A stretch of 64,000 bases of DNA from an uncultured Oscillospiraceae bacterium (GTDB lineage Bacteria > Bacillota > Clostridia > Oscillospirales > Oscillospiraceae), in assembly GCA_934565795.1 (NCBI GenBank), contig CAKTIM010000006.1:62001-126000 (forward strand). The letters are read 5' to 3'. A program made the position numbers and the translations under genes. Below, piece by piece: positions 6,478 through 14,122 of the stretch (positions within the stretch are counted from its first letter, which is position 1; each line of letters opens with the position of its first letter). The notes beneath the pieces were generated by a model that was not told the origin of the DNA, did not search any database, and saw only the letters and a program-made list of their open reading frames with translations.

Positions 6478-7219
6478 GGCGCACCTCCAGATCCAGCAGC
6501 ACCTTTTTATAATCCTTTTTCAGCTCGCGCACCACGGCCTCCCGCTGGGCCAGCAGCGCGGGCAGCTGGCTTTCTGGCATTTCCAGCCGGGCGCAGCCGT
6601 CCATCAGCCGCAGGCGGAAGCCGGAGAAGCCCAGCTTCATGAGAAATGCCTCACACCGCTCCGTTTTTTCCAGATCGGCCTGGGTGATGGCCGTCCCCGT
6701 GGGAATACGGGTGGCAAGGCAGGCATAGGCGGGCTTGTCCCAGGTGAAGAGTCCTGCCTGCCGGGAGCGGCGGCGAATTTCGTCCTTGGTCAGTCCGCAC
6801 AGCCGCAGGGGGGAGAGCACGGACAGCTCCTGCAGCGCCTTCATGCCGGGACGGTCGCTTACCTGGTCGCTGGCGTTGGTGCCGTCCAGCAGTACCTGGA
6901 AGCCGTCGCACCGGGCGGCGGAGGTGATGGCGGTAAAAATCCGGCGCTTGCAGTAGTAGCAGCGGTTGGCGGGGTTTGCCGTCACGTCCGCGTCCTCCAG
7001 CACGTCCAGATGGAGCGTGGTCAGCGGCGCACCCAGCTGCCCGGCCAGACGCAGCGCGTCCTCGTATTCAAATTGGGGCTGAAAGGCGGTTTTTACGTAG
7101 TAAGCCTGCACCTGCGCACTGCTTTTCACGGCGGCATAGAGCAGGTACGCAGAGTCTACCCCGCCGGAAAAGGCCAGGGCGACCCGGGGATGCTGGGTAA
7201 AAAATTCCGATAATTCCAT
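6467..7219 (-). CDS. larE: LarE, ATP-dependent sulfur transferase for the pincer cofactor
   Basis: LarE adenylates the biscarboxylate precursor and donates sulfur to its two carboxylates. The protein of 250 residues has the PP-loop ATP pyrophosphatase motif AFSGGVDSAYLL (about 16-27). A Cys in PAYACLATRIP probably matches the sacrificial cysteine of the L. plantarum enzyme. A second pair sits in RCYYCKRR, and whether a Fe-S type mechanism is used cannot be told by eye. The chosen ATG lies four bases after the tatD-like stop and has only a weak ribosome site. The open frame continues upstream but there only mirrors the previous gene. Confidence 0.9.
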   Translation of the reverse strand: MELSEFFTQHPRVALAFSGGVDSAYLLYAAVKSSAQVQAYYVKTAFQPQFEYEDALRLAGQLGAPLTTLHLDVLEDADVTANPANRCYYCKRRIFTAITSAARCDGFQVLLDGTNASDQVSDRPGMKALQELSVLSPLRLCGLTKDEIRRRSRQAGLFTWDKPAYACLATRIPTGTAITQADLEKTERCEAFLMKLGFSGFRLRLMDGCARLEMPESQLPALLAQREAVVRELKKDYKKVLLDLEVRHEQ

Positions 7220-7223
7220 GTGG

Positions 7224-7988
7224 TTATCCAATTCTATATAATCTTTTCCCGTTTTCCAGGGTGATATTTTCAATTTCCTCCACCGAAAGGCCGCGCAGCT
7301 GGGCCAGCCGTTCCGCCACCAGGTGCAGGCGCCCCGGATTGTTCCGCCGCCCCCGGAACGGCTCCGGGGACATATAGGGACAGTCGGTTTCCAGCACCAG
7401 CCGGTCAAGCGGGAGCTGGGAGGCGACTTCTACGGCCTTGCGGGCGTTTTTAAAGGTCAGCACACCGCCGAAGCCGATGTACCAGCCCCGCCGGATGAGC
7501 ACCTTTGCCATTTCCAATGAGCCGGAGTAGCAGTGAAAGACGCCCGTAACCTGGGGGAATTCCTCCACGATCCGCATGCCGTCCTCGTGGGCCTCCCGCT
7601 CGTGGACGATCACGGGCAGCTCCAGCTCCCGGGCCAGGGCCATCTGGGCGCGGAAGGCACGCTGCTGGGTTTCCCTGGGAATGTCCTCATAGTGGTAATC
7701 CAGTCCGATTTCGCCAATGGCCCGCACCTTGGGGCACTGCCGTGCCAGCTGGCGGTATTGCTCCAGCACCGCCTCGTTTACCTCGTCCGCCGCGTCCGGG
7801 TGGGAGCCGACGGCGGCGTAGATATAGTCGTATTCCTCGGCAAGCGCTACAGCCGCCCGGGAGGAAACCAGGCTGCACCCCGGATTCATCACCAGCGCCA
7901 GCCCCAGGTCGGGCAGCTGGGACAGGAGCGCGGCGCGATCGGCGTCAAAGGCCCGGTCGTCCAGGTGGGCATGGGTATCAAAAATCAC
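7224..7988 (-). CDS. TatD family metal-dependent deoxyribonuclease
   Basis: A protein of 254 residues. FDTHAHLDD at the N terminus gives the first metal-binding His pair. GEIGLDYHYE, VIVHEREAHED, FHCYSG and LVLETDCPYMSP carry the remaining ligands in the usual order. TatD proteins are 3'-5' DNA exonucleases with roles in repair and DNA turnover. The start is GTG, overlapping the phosphopantetheinyl transferase gene by 11 bases, and GGAAGGAA lies just upstream. It lies between unrelated genes in a tightly packed operon, so co-transcription need not mean a shared pathway. Confidence 0.92.
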   Translation of the reverse strand: MIFDTHAHLDDRAFDADRAALLSQLPDLGLALVMNPGCSLVSSRAAVALAEEYDYIYAAVGSHPDAADEVNEAVLEQYRQLARQCPKVRAIGEIGLDYHYEDIPRETQQRAFRAQMALARELELPVIVHEREAHEDGMRIVEEFPQVTGVFHCYSGSLEMAKVLIRRGWYIGFGGVLTFKNARKAVEVASQLPLDRLVLETDCPYMSPEPFRGRRNNPGRLHLVAERLAQLRGLSVEEIENITLENGKRLYRIG

Positions 7989-8484
7989 GTAAAATCATTC
8001 CTTCCACTTCGGCCTCCTGGCCAACCACGGCCACCAGGCAGCCCTGCCAGGGGAAAACCCGTGGGTCGTCCGGGGAGAAATTGGTGCTGTTTGGAAAGCC
8101 GGTCAGCCCCGCCCCGGTGCATTTCGCCGTGGCCTCCTTCAGCACCCACAGGGTCAGAAAGGCCCGCTGGGGATCGGCTGATGCCCGGAAGCGTTGCAGC
8201 TCCGGGGGAGACATGATCCGCTCCGCAAGGGAAAACCGCACCGCGCGGTCAAGCTCCTCGGCATCGATTCCCACGGGACAGCGGGACAGGGCGCAGAAGG
8301 CATGGCGGGCGGTGTGGCTGATGGAAAAGTGGTACGGTGCGTTTTCAAAATAGGGCTTTCCGCGGACGCTGATCAGGATGCTGGGCAGCGCCTGGCCGGT
8401 TTCCTCCCGGTAGAGCTGATCCAGAAGCTGCCTGCCGGCCTCGTGGCCGGAGCGGCCCGCAAGCGCGCAGCAGCCGACGATCAT
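7978..8484 (-). CDS. 4'-phosphopantetheinyl transferase superfamily protein
   Basis: This enzyme type moves phosphopantetheine from CoA to a Ser of carrier proteins. The protein of 168 residues is short for the Sfp group but keeps its signature order: GKPYF, FSISHT, the magnesium-binding VGIDAEEL (about 90-97) and WVLKEATAKCTGAGL. No carrier protein or synthetase is in the window, so its target is unknown; it could serve the fatty-acid carrier protein. It overlaps the preceding gene by ATGA and the following tatD-like gene by 11 bases. Confidence 0.85.
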   Translation of the reverse strand: MIVGCCALAGRSGHEAGRQLLDQLYREETGQALPSILISVRGKPYFENAPYHFSISHTARHAFCALSRCPVGIDAEELDRAVRFSLAERIMSPPELQRFRASADPQRAFLTLWVLKEATAKCTGAGLTGFPNSTNFSPDDPRVFPWQGCLVAVVGQEAEVEGMILRDF

Positions 8485-9017
8485 CGCGCGTCGATGATCT
8501 CGCCGTCGCCGCCGGTGCAGCCGGAGTCACGGCCGTCGCCGCGCAGAAGGCCGACGATCATTCCTACCCCGATCAGCAGCACCACAATGCCGCAGATGAC
8601 GATCACCAGCCGCGCCACCGTCACCGGCATCAGGGTCAGCACCGCGCCCGCGACGCACAGCGCCGTGGAGGTGACCCGCTCCCGCATCACGGTGATGTCC
8701 GTATAGCCCCGGATGCCCTCCAGCAGCAGTAAAATACCGATCACCCGCACCACCTGCTTTTCCAGGGACACGGGATCACGGATGATGGCAAAGCCGATCA
8801 GCAGCAGAACGATGGCCCCGGCCAGCTTCATAAAATCCTTCTGCCCGGCCTGGGTGAAAAAGCCGATCAGCTTTCCCGCTCCAAACAAGGCCAGCACGAC
8901 GCCGACGCACACCGCAATGGAGCTTGTGATGGAGCCGGGGCGGAAAATCAGCAGCAGCCCCAGCAGAACAGTCAGCGCAGGCTTCAGCCAGGGCTGAAAA
9001 TCAAAGGAACGTTTCAT
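8481..9017 (-). CDS. HdeD-like (DUF308) membrane protein
   Basis: A protein of 178 residues with six predicted membrane helices, formed from the repeated hydrophobic pairs typical of DUF308/HdeD proteins. HdeD is linked to acid resistance in enteric bacteria, but the role in Clostridia is unknown. The ATG at 9017 follows TGGAGGA; a longer frame lacks a site. It is the first gene of the leftward operon that ends with larC. Confidence 0.8.
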   Translation of the reverse strand: MKRSFDFQPWLKPALTVLLGLLLIFRPGSITSSIAVCVGVVLALFGAGKLIGFFTQAGQKDFMKLAGAIVLLLIGFAIIRDPVSLEKQVVRVIGILLLLEGIRGYTDITVMRERVTSTALCVAGAVLTLMPVTVARLVIVICGIVVLLIGVGMIVGLLRGDGRDSGCTGGDGEIIDAR

Positions 9018-9127
9018 AAAAAATCCTCCAAAAGCAAGCAATATAATTCAGGAAGAACATAACAGCTATCCTTATTTTACTTTGTTTTCCCCCCGGTGTC
9101 AATGGAGAAAAGATGCCTGCGGCGCGG

Positions 9128-9156
9128 GCATATCCGCCCCATACCGGCCATAGAAT
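9128..9156 (+). promoter_or_regulatory. Putative sigma-E type sporulation promoter for yabP
   Basis: GCATAT at 9128-9133 and CATAGAAT at 9149-9156, 15 bp apart, resemble the sigma-E consensus (ATA-type -35, CATACAAT-type -10). B. subtilis yabP is a mother-cell gene controlled this way. No sigma-A promoter is evident here. Confidence 0.5.
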
Positions 9157-9187
9157 TCCACAACGGAAAAGCCAAGGAGGAATTGCA

Positions 9188-9451
9188 ATGGCACAGGAAC
9201 AGATGCCTCACCGTCTGGCGCTTTCAGAGCGAAAGAAGCTCACGGTGACAGGAGTGGCGGAGGTCATCAGCTTTGAGGATACGTCGGTGGTGCTGCAAAC
9301 CGGCATGGGGACGCTGACGGTTCAGGGCAGTGAGCTTCAGCTGAAAACCCTCTCGCTGGAGGGCGGACAGGTAGAGGTGGAGGGGAATATTGCCGCGCTG
9401 ATCTACGAGGAGCCGCGGCAGGGCGGCTGGCTCAGCCGGCTGTTTGGATGA
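9188..9451 (+). CDS. yabP: YabP, spore coat/cortex assembly protein
   Basis: A protein of 87 residues. The N-terminal motif HRLALSERKKLTVTGVAEV and the beta-rich YabP/YqfC fold are clear. YabP acts in the mother cell during spore morphogenesis. AAGGAGG lies before the ATG. The stop overlaps the start of yabQ (ATGA), and the order yabP-yabQ-divIC-yabR matches the B. subtilis locus. The gene marks the organism as a spore-former. Confidence 0.92.
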   Translation: MAQEQMPHRLALSERKKLTVTGVAEVISFEDTSVVLQTGMGTLTVQGSELQLKTLSLEGGQVEVEGNIAALIYEEPRQGGWLSRLFG

Positions 9452-10179
9452 CCCCGCCCGCGCTGGCGCTTCAGCGCTTTGGGATCGCCTGCCTGCTGGG
9501 GGTGGGGCTGGGGGTGCTGTACGGCTTTCTGCGGCCGCTGCGCCCCCGGCATACCGCGCTGAGCGATGTCCTTTTTCTGCTGGGCGCGGGGTGGACATGG
9601 CTGTATCTGGCGCTGGCGGTGTGCGGCGGCGACCTGCGCTTTGGCTATTGCCTGGGGCTGCCCATCGGTGCGGTGGCCTGGGAGACCACCGCAGGGCGGC
9701 TTCTGCGCCCGGTTTTTGTCCTGCCCTGGCGTCTCGGATGGCGGATGGCGGCGCTTGCGGCATGGCCCGTAAAAAAATTATTGCATTTTTTGAAAATTTT
9801 ATTTGCATCTGGAGAAAAATGGGTTACAATATGGTGGAATGGCTGCCGAAGGCGTCGGCAGTCTCACGGAGGTGTGAATCATGGCAGAGCAGAGGTTCAG
9901 GATCGGCAAGGTGCAGGTCGTTCTTTTCAAGGGCAATCCCAAGGTCAAGCTCGCCCTGGGCGTGGTGCTGGTGTTTTCCGCGGTGGCGCTGGGCGCGCTG
10001 AGCTGGACGCAGCACCAGATGGCCAGTCAGATCGCCGATTTCCGCGCCGAGGCCGCGCAGACCGAATACGAAAACGGTCTGCTGGAGCGCAACATCCAGG
10101 AGCTGGGCTCCGCCAAGGGCGTGGAGCGCACCGCGCAGCAGGAGCTGGGCATGGTTCCGCAGGGCACCGTCCTGATTGA
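9448..10179 (+). CDS. yabQ: YabQ spore cortex membrane protein, reading frame without its expected stop
   Basis: The first 125-130 residues look like YabQ: three or four hydrophobic helices (GIACLLGVGLGVLYGFL, VLFLLGAGWTWLYLALAV, LGLPIGAVAWETTAG) and then a basic LLHFLKILFASGEKW segment. YabQ is needed for cortex formation. The frame then has no stop and runs 299 bases through divIC as Arg/Gly-rich nonsense to 10179, giving 243 residues. Either the true stop was lost by a small indel near 9800-9880, or the protein has an odd overlapping tail. The start overlaps the yabP stop. Confidence 0.65.
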   Translation: MTPPALALQRFGIACLLGVGLGVLYGFLRPLRPRHTALSDVLFLLGAGWTWLYLALAVCGGDLRFGYCLGLPIGAVAWETTAGRLLRPVFVLPWRLGWRMAALAAWPVKKLLHFLKILFASGEKWVTIWWNGCRRRRQSHGGVNHGRAEVQDRQGAGRSFQGQSQGQARPGRGAGVFRGGAGRAELDAAPDGQSDRRFPRRGRADRIRKRSAGAQHPGAGLRQGRGAHRAAGAGHGSAGHRPD

Positions 10180-10195
10180 AGCACAAGTCAAATAA
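9881..10195 (+). CDS. divIC: DivIC/FtsB-type septum formation initiator
   Basis: A protein of 104 residues. A short basic cytoplasmic stretch is followed by one membrane helix (about 24-43) and an extracytoplasmic coiled coil (QIADFRAEAAQTEYENGLLE), then a short ELGMVPQG tail, the usual DivIC layout. It works with FtsL and DivIB in the division septum. The ribosome site is GGAGGTG. The position after yabP-yabQ is conserved in spore-formers. Its stop and the next start share TAATG. Confidence 0.88.
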   Translation: MAEQRFRIGKVQVVLFKGNPKVKLALGVVLVFSAVALGALSWTQHQMASQIADFRAEAAQTEYENGLLERNIQELGSAKGVERTAQQELGMVPQGTVLIEAQVK

Positions 10196-10686
10196 TGGAG
10201 GAAACAAAGCAAACTATGGAGTTAACCGTTGGAGCCGTACTAGAGGGGAAAGTAAAATCCATCACCAATTTTGGCGCCTTTATTGCCCTGCCGGAGAACA
10301 AGACCGGCATGGTACATATTTCCGAGGTGGCCAATGCCTACGTCAGCGATATCCGGCAGCACCTGACGGAGGGGCAGGACGTGAAGGTGATGGTCATTGG
10401 CAATGAAAATGGGAAGATCAACCTGTCCATCAAGCGCCTGGAGCCGAAGCCCCAGCGCGAGAGCAGGCCGGATTTCCGCACCGGCGGCAATCGGAGCGCA
10501 GCGGCACGGCCCGCCCAGAGCCAGGCCCGCCAGAATTCCAGGCCCGCCCCCGTCCCCAATGCCGCCCCCAAGACCGCAGATCAGCTCTTTGAGGAGAAGC
10601 TGAAGGCATTCATGTCGGAATCCGACAGCAAGATTTCCTCCATCAAGCAGTATTCCGAGCACCGCACCAAGAGCAGAAGAAGATGA
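10195..10686 (+). CDS. S1-domain RNA-binding protein (YabR-like)
   Basis: One S1 domain fills about residues 8-85: VGAVLEGKVKSITNFGAFIA, GMVHISEVA and KVMVIGNENGKINLSIKRL are typical. An Arg/Pro/Ala-rich disordered linker and a basic C terminus follow. It probably binds structured RNA or ribosomes. Two starts are possible: ATG 10195, coupled to the divIC stop, or ATG 10216, where family alignment usually begins but whose GGAGG lies a long 14 bases upstream. The order after divIC matches yabR of B. subtilis. Confidence 0.9.
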   Translation: MEETKQTMELTVGAVLEGKVKSITNFGAFIALPENKTGMVHISEVANAYVSDIRQHLTEGQDVKVMVIGNENGKINLSIKRLEPKPQRESRPDFRTGGNRSAAARPAQSQARQNSRPAPVPNAAPKTADQLFEEKLKAFMSESDSKISSIKQYSEHRTKSRRR

Positions 10687-10691
10687 TTTTG

Positions 10692-10724
10692 AAGCGGACT
10701 GCTTTGCGGCAGCCCGCTTTTTCC
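10692..10724 (+). terminator. Terminator between the S1 protein and the SDR gene
   Basis: AAGCGG(a)CTGC pairs with GGCAG(c)CCGCTT and a TTTTT tract follows. It should end or reduce transcription from the yabP-yabR unit. Confidence 0.75.
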
Positions 10725-10745
10725 TGTGACGGAAGGAGTGAGACG

Positions 10746-11441
10746 ATGACGGTGGTGATCACCGGCGGCTCCCGGGGCATCGGGGCGGCGGCGGTAGAGC
10801 TGTTCGCCCAGAAGGGACACCGGGTGTTCTTCCTGTATGAAAAGGAGCATGCGGCGGCGCAGGCCGTGGCGGACAGGACTGGCGCGACGCCCATCTGCTG
10901 CGACGTGGCGGACGAGGCGGCGGTAAACGCGGCGTTTTCCCAAATCGGGGACGTGGATGTTCTTGTAAATAACGCCGGAATCTGCTATTATGGGCTTATG
11001 ACCCAGATGACGCCCCAGCAGTGGGATCGGATATTTGATGTGAACGTCAAGGGCATCTACCACTGCGTCCGGGCAGCCATGCCGGGCTTTTTGAAGCGCC
11101 AGCGGGGCTGCATTATCAATGTGTCCAGCATGTGGGGCAGGGTGGGTGCCTCCTGTGAGGCGGCCTATTCCGCCACCAAGGGGGCAGTGATCGCCCTGAC
11201 CAAGGCCCTGGCCAAGGAGCTTGGCCCCAGCGGCATCCGGGTCAACGCCGTGGCCCCTGGGGTGATCCTGACGGATATGTGCGCCGGAGTAGACCCGGAA
11301 ATCCTCGCCTCCATGGCGGACGAAGCACCCCTCGGGCGCAACGGAGCCCCCATGGACGTGGCCCGTGCCATGGAATATCTGGCGGATGCCGATTTCGTCA
11401 CCGGCCACATTCTGAACGTGGACGGCGGCTATGTAATATGA
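10746..11441 (+). CDS. Short-chain dehydrogenase/reductase, possibly EF-P 5-aminopentanone reductase
   Basis: A protein of 231 residues with the full SDR set: TGGSRGIG for NADP(H) at the N terminus, NNAG, the Ser of NVSS and YSATK with catalytic Tyr and Lys. The C-terminal GHILNVDGGYVI is FabG-like. In Firmicutes this size and sequence type often fits YmfI, which reduces the 5-aminopentanone group on elongation factor P; FabG-type 3-oxoacyl-ACP reductase is the alternative. The ATG has GGAAGGAG. It is separated from the S1 gene by a terminator and is followed closely by rpiB, prfA and tsaE. Confidence 0.85.
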   Translation: MTVVITGGSRGIGAAAVELFAQKGHRVFFLYEKEHAAAQAVADRTGATPICCDVADEAAVNAAFSQIGDVDVLVNNAGICYYGLMTQMTPQQWDRIFDVNVKGIYHCVRAAMPGFLKRQRGCIINVSSMWGRVGASCEAAYSATKGAVIALTKALAKELGPSGIRVNAVAPGVILTDMCAGVDPEILASMADEAPLGRNGAPMDVARAMEYLADADFVTGHILNVDGGYVI

Positions 11442-11454
11442 AAGGGAGAGACAT

Positions 11455-11895
11455 ATGAAAATTGCGATAGGCTGTGATCATGGCGCGCTGGCGCTGAAAA
11501 ACAAGGTGGTGGCCCATCTGCTTCAGCGGGGCTTCCAGGTGGAGGACGTGGGTACCTACACCCCCGACAGCTGCGACTATGCAGACTACGCCGCGGCGGC
11601 TGCACGGCTGGTCGCCTCCGGCGCATGCCAGCGGGGCATTGTGCTGTGCACCACCGGCATCGGCGTGGCGATCACGGCAAATAAGATCAAGGGCATCCGC
11701 TGCGCTCAGCTCAGCGATTTGATGTCCGCCCGGCTGACCCGGGAGCACAACGATACCAATATGATGGCCATGGGCGCCGCCATTGTGGGCGAGGGCCTGG
11801 CGCTGGAGATCGTGGATACCTGGCTGGATACCCCCTTTTCCCACGGGGAGCGCCACCAGCGGCGCATCGACAAGGTGATGGCCCTGGAAAAGTAA
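11455..11895 (+). CDS. rpiB: Ribose-5-phosphate isomerase B
   Basis: RpiB interconverts ribose 5-phosphate and ribulose 5-phosphate in the pentose phosphate pathway. The protein of 146 residues keeps the N-terminal GCDHGA (Asp8, His9), the catalytic Cys65 in GIVLCTTGIG and the phosphate-binding REHNDTNMM segment. Galactose 6-phosphate isomerase subunits are related but lack this complete set. The ribosome site is GGGAGAG and spacing to both neighbours is short. Confidence 0.93.
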   Translation: MKIAIGCDHGALALKNKVVAHLLQRGFQVEDVGTYTPDSCDYADYAAAAARLVASGACQRGIVLCTTGIGVAITANKIKGIRCAQLSDLMSARLTREHNDTNMMAMGAAIVGEGLALEIVDTWLDTPFSHGERHQRRIDKVMALEK

Positions 11896-11915
11896 TTTGT
11901 TGCAAGGAGAACGGA

Positions 11916-12974
11916 ATGCTAGACAAACTGGAGGCCGTAGCCAGCCGGTACGAGGAGCTTTGCGCCAAGTCCGAGCAGCCTGATTTTTACAGCGACCCCA
12001 AGCGCGCTGCCGGACTGCTGCGGGAGAAAAACGACTTAGAGCCGGTGGTGGAGGCGTACCGCGCCTACCGTCAGGCGGAGCAGGACATGGCGGAGGCTCA
12101 GGAGCTGATGGCGGAGCCGGAGATGAAGGAGCTTTGCCAGGAGACCTATGCCCATGCCAAGGCCCGGAAGGAGGAGCTGTACGATCAATTGCAGATCCTC
12201 CTGCTGCCCAAGGATCCCAACGACGACAAGAGCGTCATTGTGGAGATCCGCGGCGGCGTGGGCGGTGAGGAGAGCGCCCTGTTTGCCCACAGCCTGTTCC
12301 GCATGTATTCCATGTACGCCGCCGCCAAGGGCTGGAGCATCGAGCTGATGAACTATAACGACACCGAGCTGGGCGGCGTGAAGGAGGCGGACTTCGTTAT
12401 CAATGGCCGGGGGGCCTACTCCCGGATGAAGTACGAGTCCGGCGTCCACCGGGTCCAGCGGGTGCCGGAAACCGAGTCCGGCGGCCGGGTGCACACCTCC
12501 ACCGCCACGGTGGCGGTGCTGCCGGAGATGGAAGAGGTGGACGTGCAGATCAATCCTGCCGATATCGAGATGCAGGTCTACCGTGCCTCCGGCGCGGGCG
12601 GCCAGCACGTCAACAAGACCAGCTCCGCCGTCCGGCTGATCCACAAGCCGTCGGGCATTGTGGTATCCTGCCAGGAGGAGCGCAGCCAGGTGCAGAACCG
12701 GGAGAAGTGCATGCGCATGCTGGCCTCCAAGCTCTATGAGCAGGAGCAGCAGCGGCTGGACAGCGAGATCACCGGCCTGCGCCGCAGCCAGGTTGGCTCC
12801 GGCATGCGCAACGAGCGCATCCGCACCTACAATTTTCCCCAGGGCCGGGTCACCGATCACCGCATCGGCCTGACGCTGTATAAGATCGATTCCGTGATGG
12901 ACGGCGACCTGGACGAGCTGATCAACGCTCTGGCCGCTGCTGACCAGGCGGAAAAACTGAAGCATTCAAAGTAA
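11916..12974 (+). CDS. prfA: Peptide chain release factor 1
   Basis: RF1 reads UAA and UAG and triggers peptide release. The protein of 352 residues has the GGQ loop (GAGGQHVNKTSSAVRL, near 228). The codon-recognition segment is RVPETESGGRVHTSTATVAV, so the P-x-T tripeptide is Pro-Glu-Thr rather than the commoner Pro-Ala/Val-Thr. This and the TVAVLP context identify RF1 and not RF2. The ATG has AAGGAGA upstream. Unlike in many genomes, no hemK/prmC gene follows; tsaE is next. Confidence 0.96.
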   Translation: MLDKLEAVASRYEELCAKSEQPDFYSDPKRAAGLLREKNDLEPVVEAYRAYRQAEQDMAEAQELMAEPEMKELCQETYAHAKARKEELYDQLQILLLPKDPNDDKSVIVEIRGGVGGEESALFAHSLFRMYSMYAAAKGWSIELMNYNDTELGGVKEADFVINGRGAYSRMKYESGVHRVQRVPETESGGRVHTSTATVAVLPEMEEVDVQINPADIEMQVYRASGAGGQHVNKTSSAVRLIHKPSGIVVSCQEERSQVQNREKCMRMLASKLYEQEQQRLDSEITGLRRSQVGSGMRNERIRTYNFPQGRVTDHRIGLTLYKIDSVMDGDLDELINALAAADQAEKLKHSK

Positions 12975-12984
12975 GGGAAGAAAC

Positions 12985-13422
12985 ATGCATTATATCACCC
13001 ATTCCCCCGAAGAAACGGAGCAGCTGGGGGCGGCGCTGGCACGGCAGCTGCGGCCCGGCACGGTCATCGCCTACACCGGCGATTTGGGCGCGGGCAAGAC
13101 CGCCTTTACCCGGGGCTTGGCCCGTGGCCTGGGCTACCGGGAGCCGGTGACCAGCCCCACTTATACCATCGTCAACGAATACCTGGGCGGCAGGCTGCCG
13201 CTGTTCCATTTTGATATGTACCGCCTTTCCTCCTCCGACGACCTGTGGGACATCGGCTGGGAGGATTATCTGGAGCGCGGCGGCGTATGCGCCGTGGAGT
13301 GGAGCGAAAATGTGCGCGACGCCATGGAAGGAGCGCTCACCGTGGCCATCTCCAAGGTGGATGAAAATACAAGGGATATTGAGATCAGGGGAGGAAACGG
13401 CAATGCTGATATTGGCCTTTGA
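12985..13422 (+). CDS. tsaE: TsaE, ATPase of tRNA t6A synthesis
   Basis: TsaE is the small P-loop ATPase that helps TsaB-TsaD put threonylcarbamoyl on A37 of ANN-reading tRNAs. The protein of 145 residues has Walker A GDLGAGKT (32-39), the TSPTYTIVNEY switch and the VEWSEN motif. tsaB follows with a 20-base overlap. tsaD and tsaC are not in the window. Confidence 0.95.
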   Translation: MHYITHSPEETEQLGAALARQLRPGTVIAYTGDLGAGKTAFTRGLARGLGYREPVTSPTYTIVNEYLGGRLPLFHFDMYRLSSSDDLWDIGWEDYLERGGVCAVEWSENVRDAMEGALTVAISKVDENTRDIEIRGGNGNADIGL

Positions 13423-14107
13423 GACCTCTGCCAAGGCTGCTTCGGTGGCGTTGATGCATGACGGGAAACTTCTGGGCGAGAGCTATCAGAACACCGGCCT
13501 GACCCACAGCCAGACGCTGATGGTCATGGCGCAGGAGATGCTGAAGCAGTGCGGCAGCACCGTTTCTCAGCTGGGCGCGGTGGCGGTGGCCAACGGCCCC
13601 GGCTCCTTTACCGGCGTGCGCATCGGCGTAGCGGCGGCCAAGGGGCTTGCCTGGGGCGCAGAGCTTCCCTGCTGCGGCGTCAGCACGCTGGCCGCCATGG
13701 CGGTGGGGCTGGGCGTGTGGCAGGGCTATGTCTGCCCGGTGATGGACGCCAGAAGAGGGCAGGTATACAATGCGCTGTTCCATGTGGATTGTGGAAAATA
13801 CACAAGAATCCGGGACGACCGGGCCATTTCCCTCCGGGATTTGGCGGAGGATGTAAAAAATCTTGCCGGGCCGATTTTTTTGGTTGGAGACGGGAGCGTT
13901 TTGTGCTATAATACTTTGTCGGAAATGCTCCCTGCTCTGGTACTTCCCCCGGAGCATCGGATGCACCAGCGCGCCGTCGGCGTGGCGCTGGAGGCGCAGC
14001 GGATGCTGCTTTCCGGCGAATGCACCGACGCTGCGGGCCTGACTCCCAATTATCTCCGCCTGAGCCAGGCTGAACGGGAACGAAACGAAAGAATGCAGAA
14101 TCAATAA
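13403..14107 (+). CDS. tsaB: TsaB, scaffold of the t6A complex
   Basis: A protein of 234 residues of the ASKHA fold, an inactive TsaD relative that forms the TsaB-TsaD heterodimer. The N terminus LAFETSAKAASVAL and the PGSFTGVRIGVAAAKGLAW segment are diagnostic. The ATG at 13403 has GGGGAGG nine bases upstream and lies inside the end of tsaE; the longer open frame only mirrors tsaE. A promoter-like TTGGAG-17-TATAAT lies inside the gene at 13884-13912 and could feed upp. Confidence 0.94.
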   Translation: MLILAFETSAKAASVALMHDGKLLGESYQNTGLTHSQTLMVMAQEMLKQCGSTVSQLGAVAVANGPGSFTGVRIGVAAAKGLAWGAELPCCGVSTLAAMAVGLGVWQGYVCPVMDARRGQVYNALFHVDCGKYTRIRDDRAISLRDLAEDVKNLAGPIFLVGDGSVLCYNTLSEMLPALVLPPEHRMHQRAVGVALEAQRMLLSGECTDAAGLTPNYLRLSQAERERNERMQNQ

Positions 14108-14122
14108 AAAGGAGAGTAAAAG

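Noticed and set aside
13884-13912. Promoter inside tsaB for upp
   Set aside because: TTGGAG-17-TATAAT is plausible, but it lies within a coding region and upp also lies in the tsaE-tsaB transcript. Not strong enough to list as a feature.
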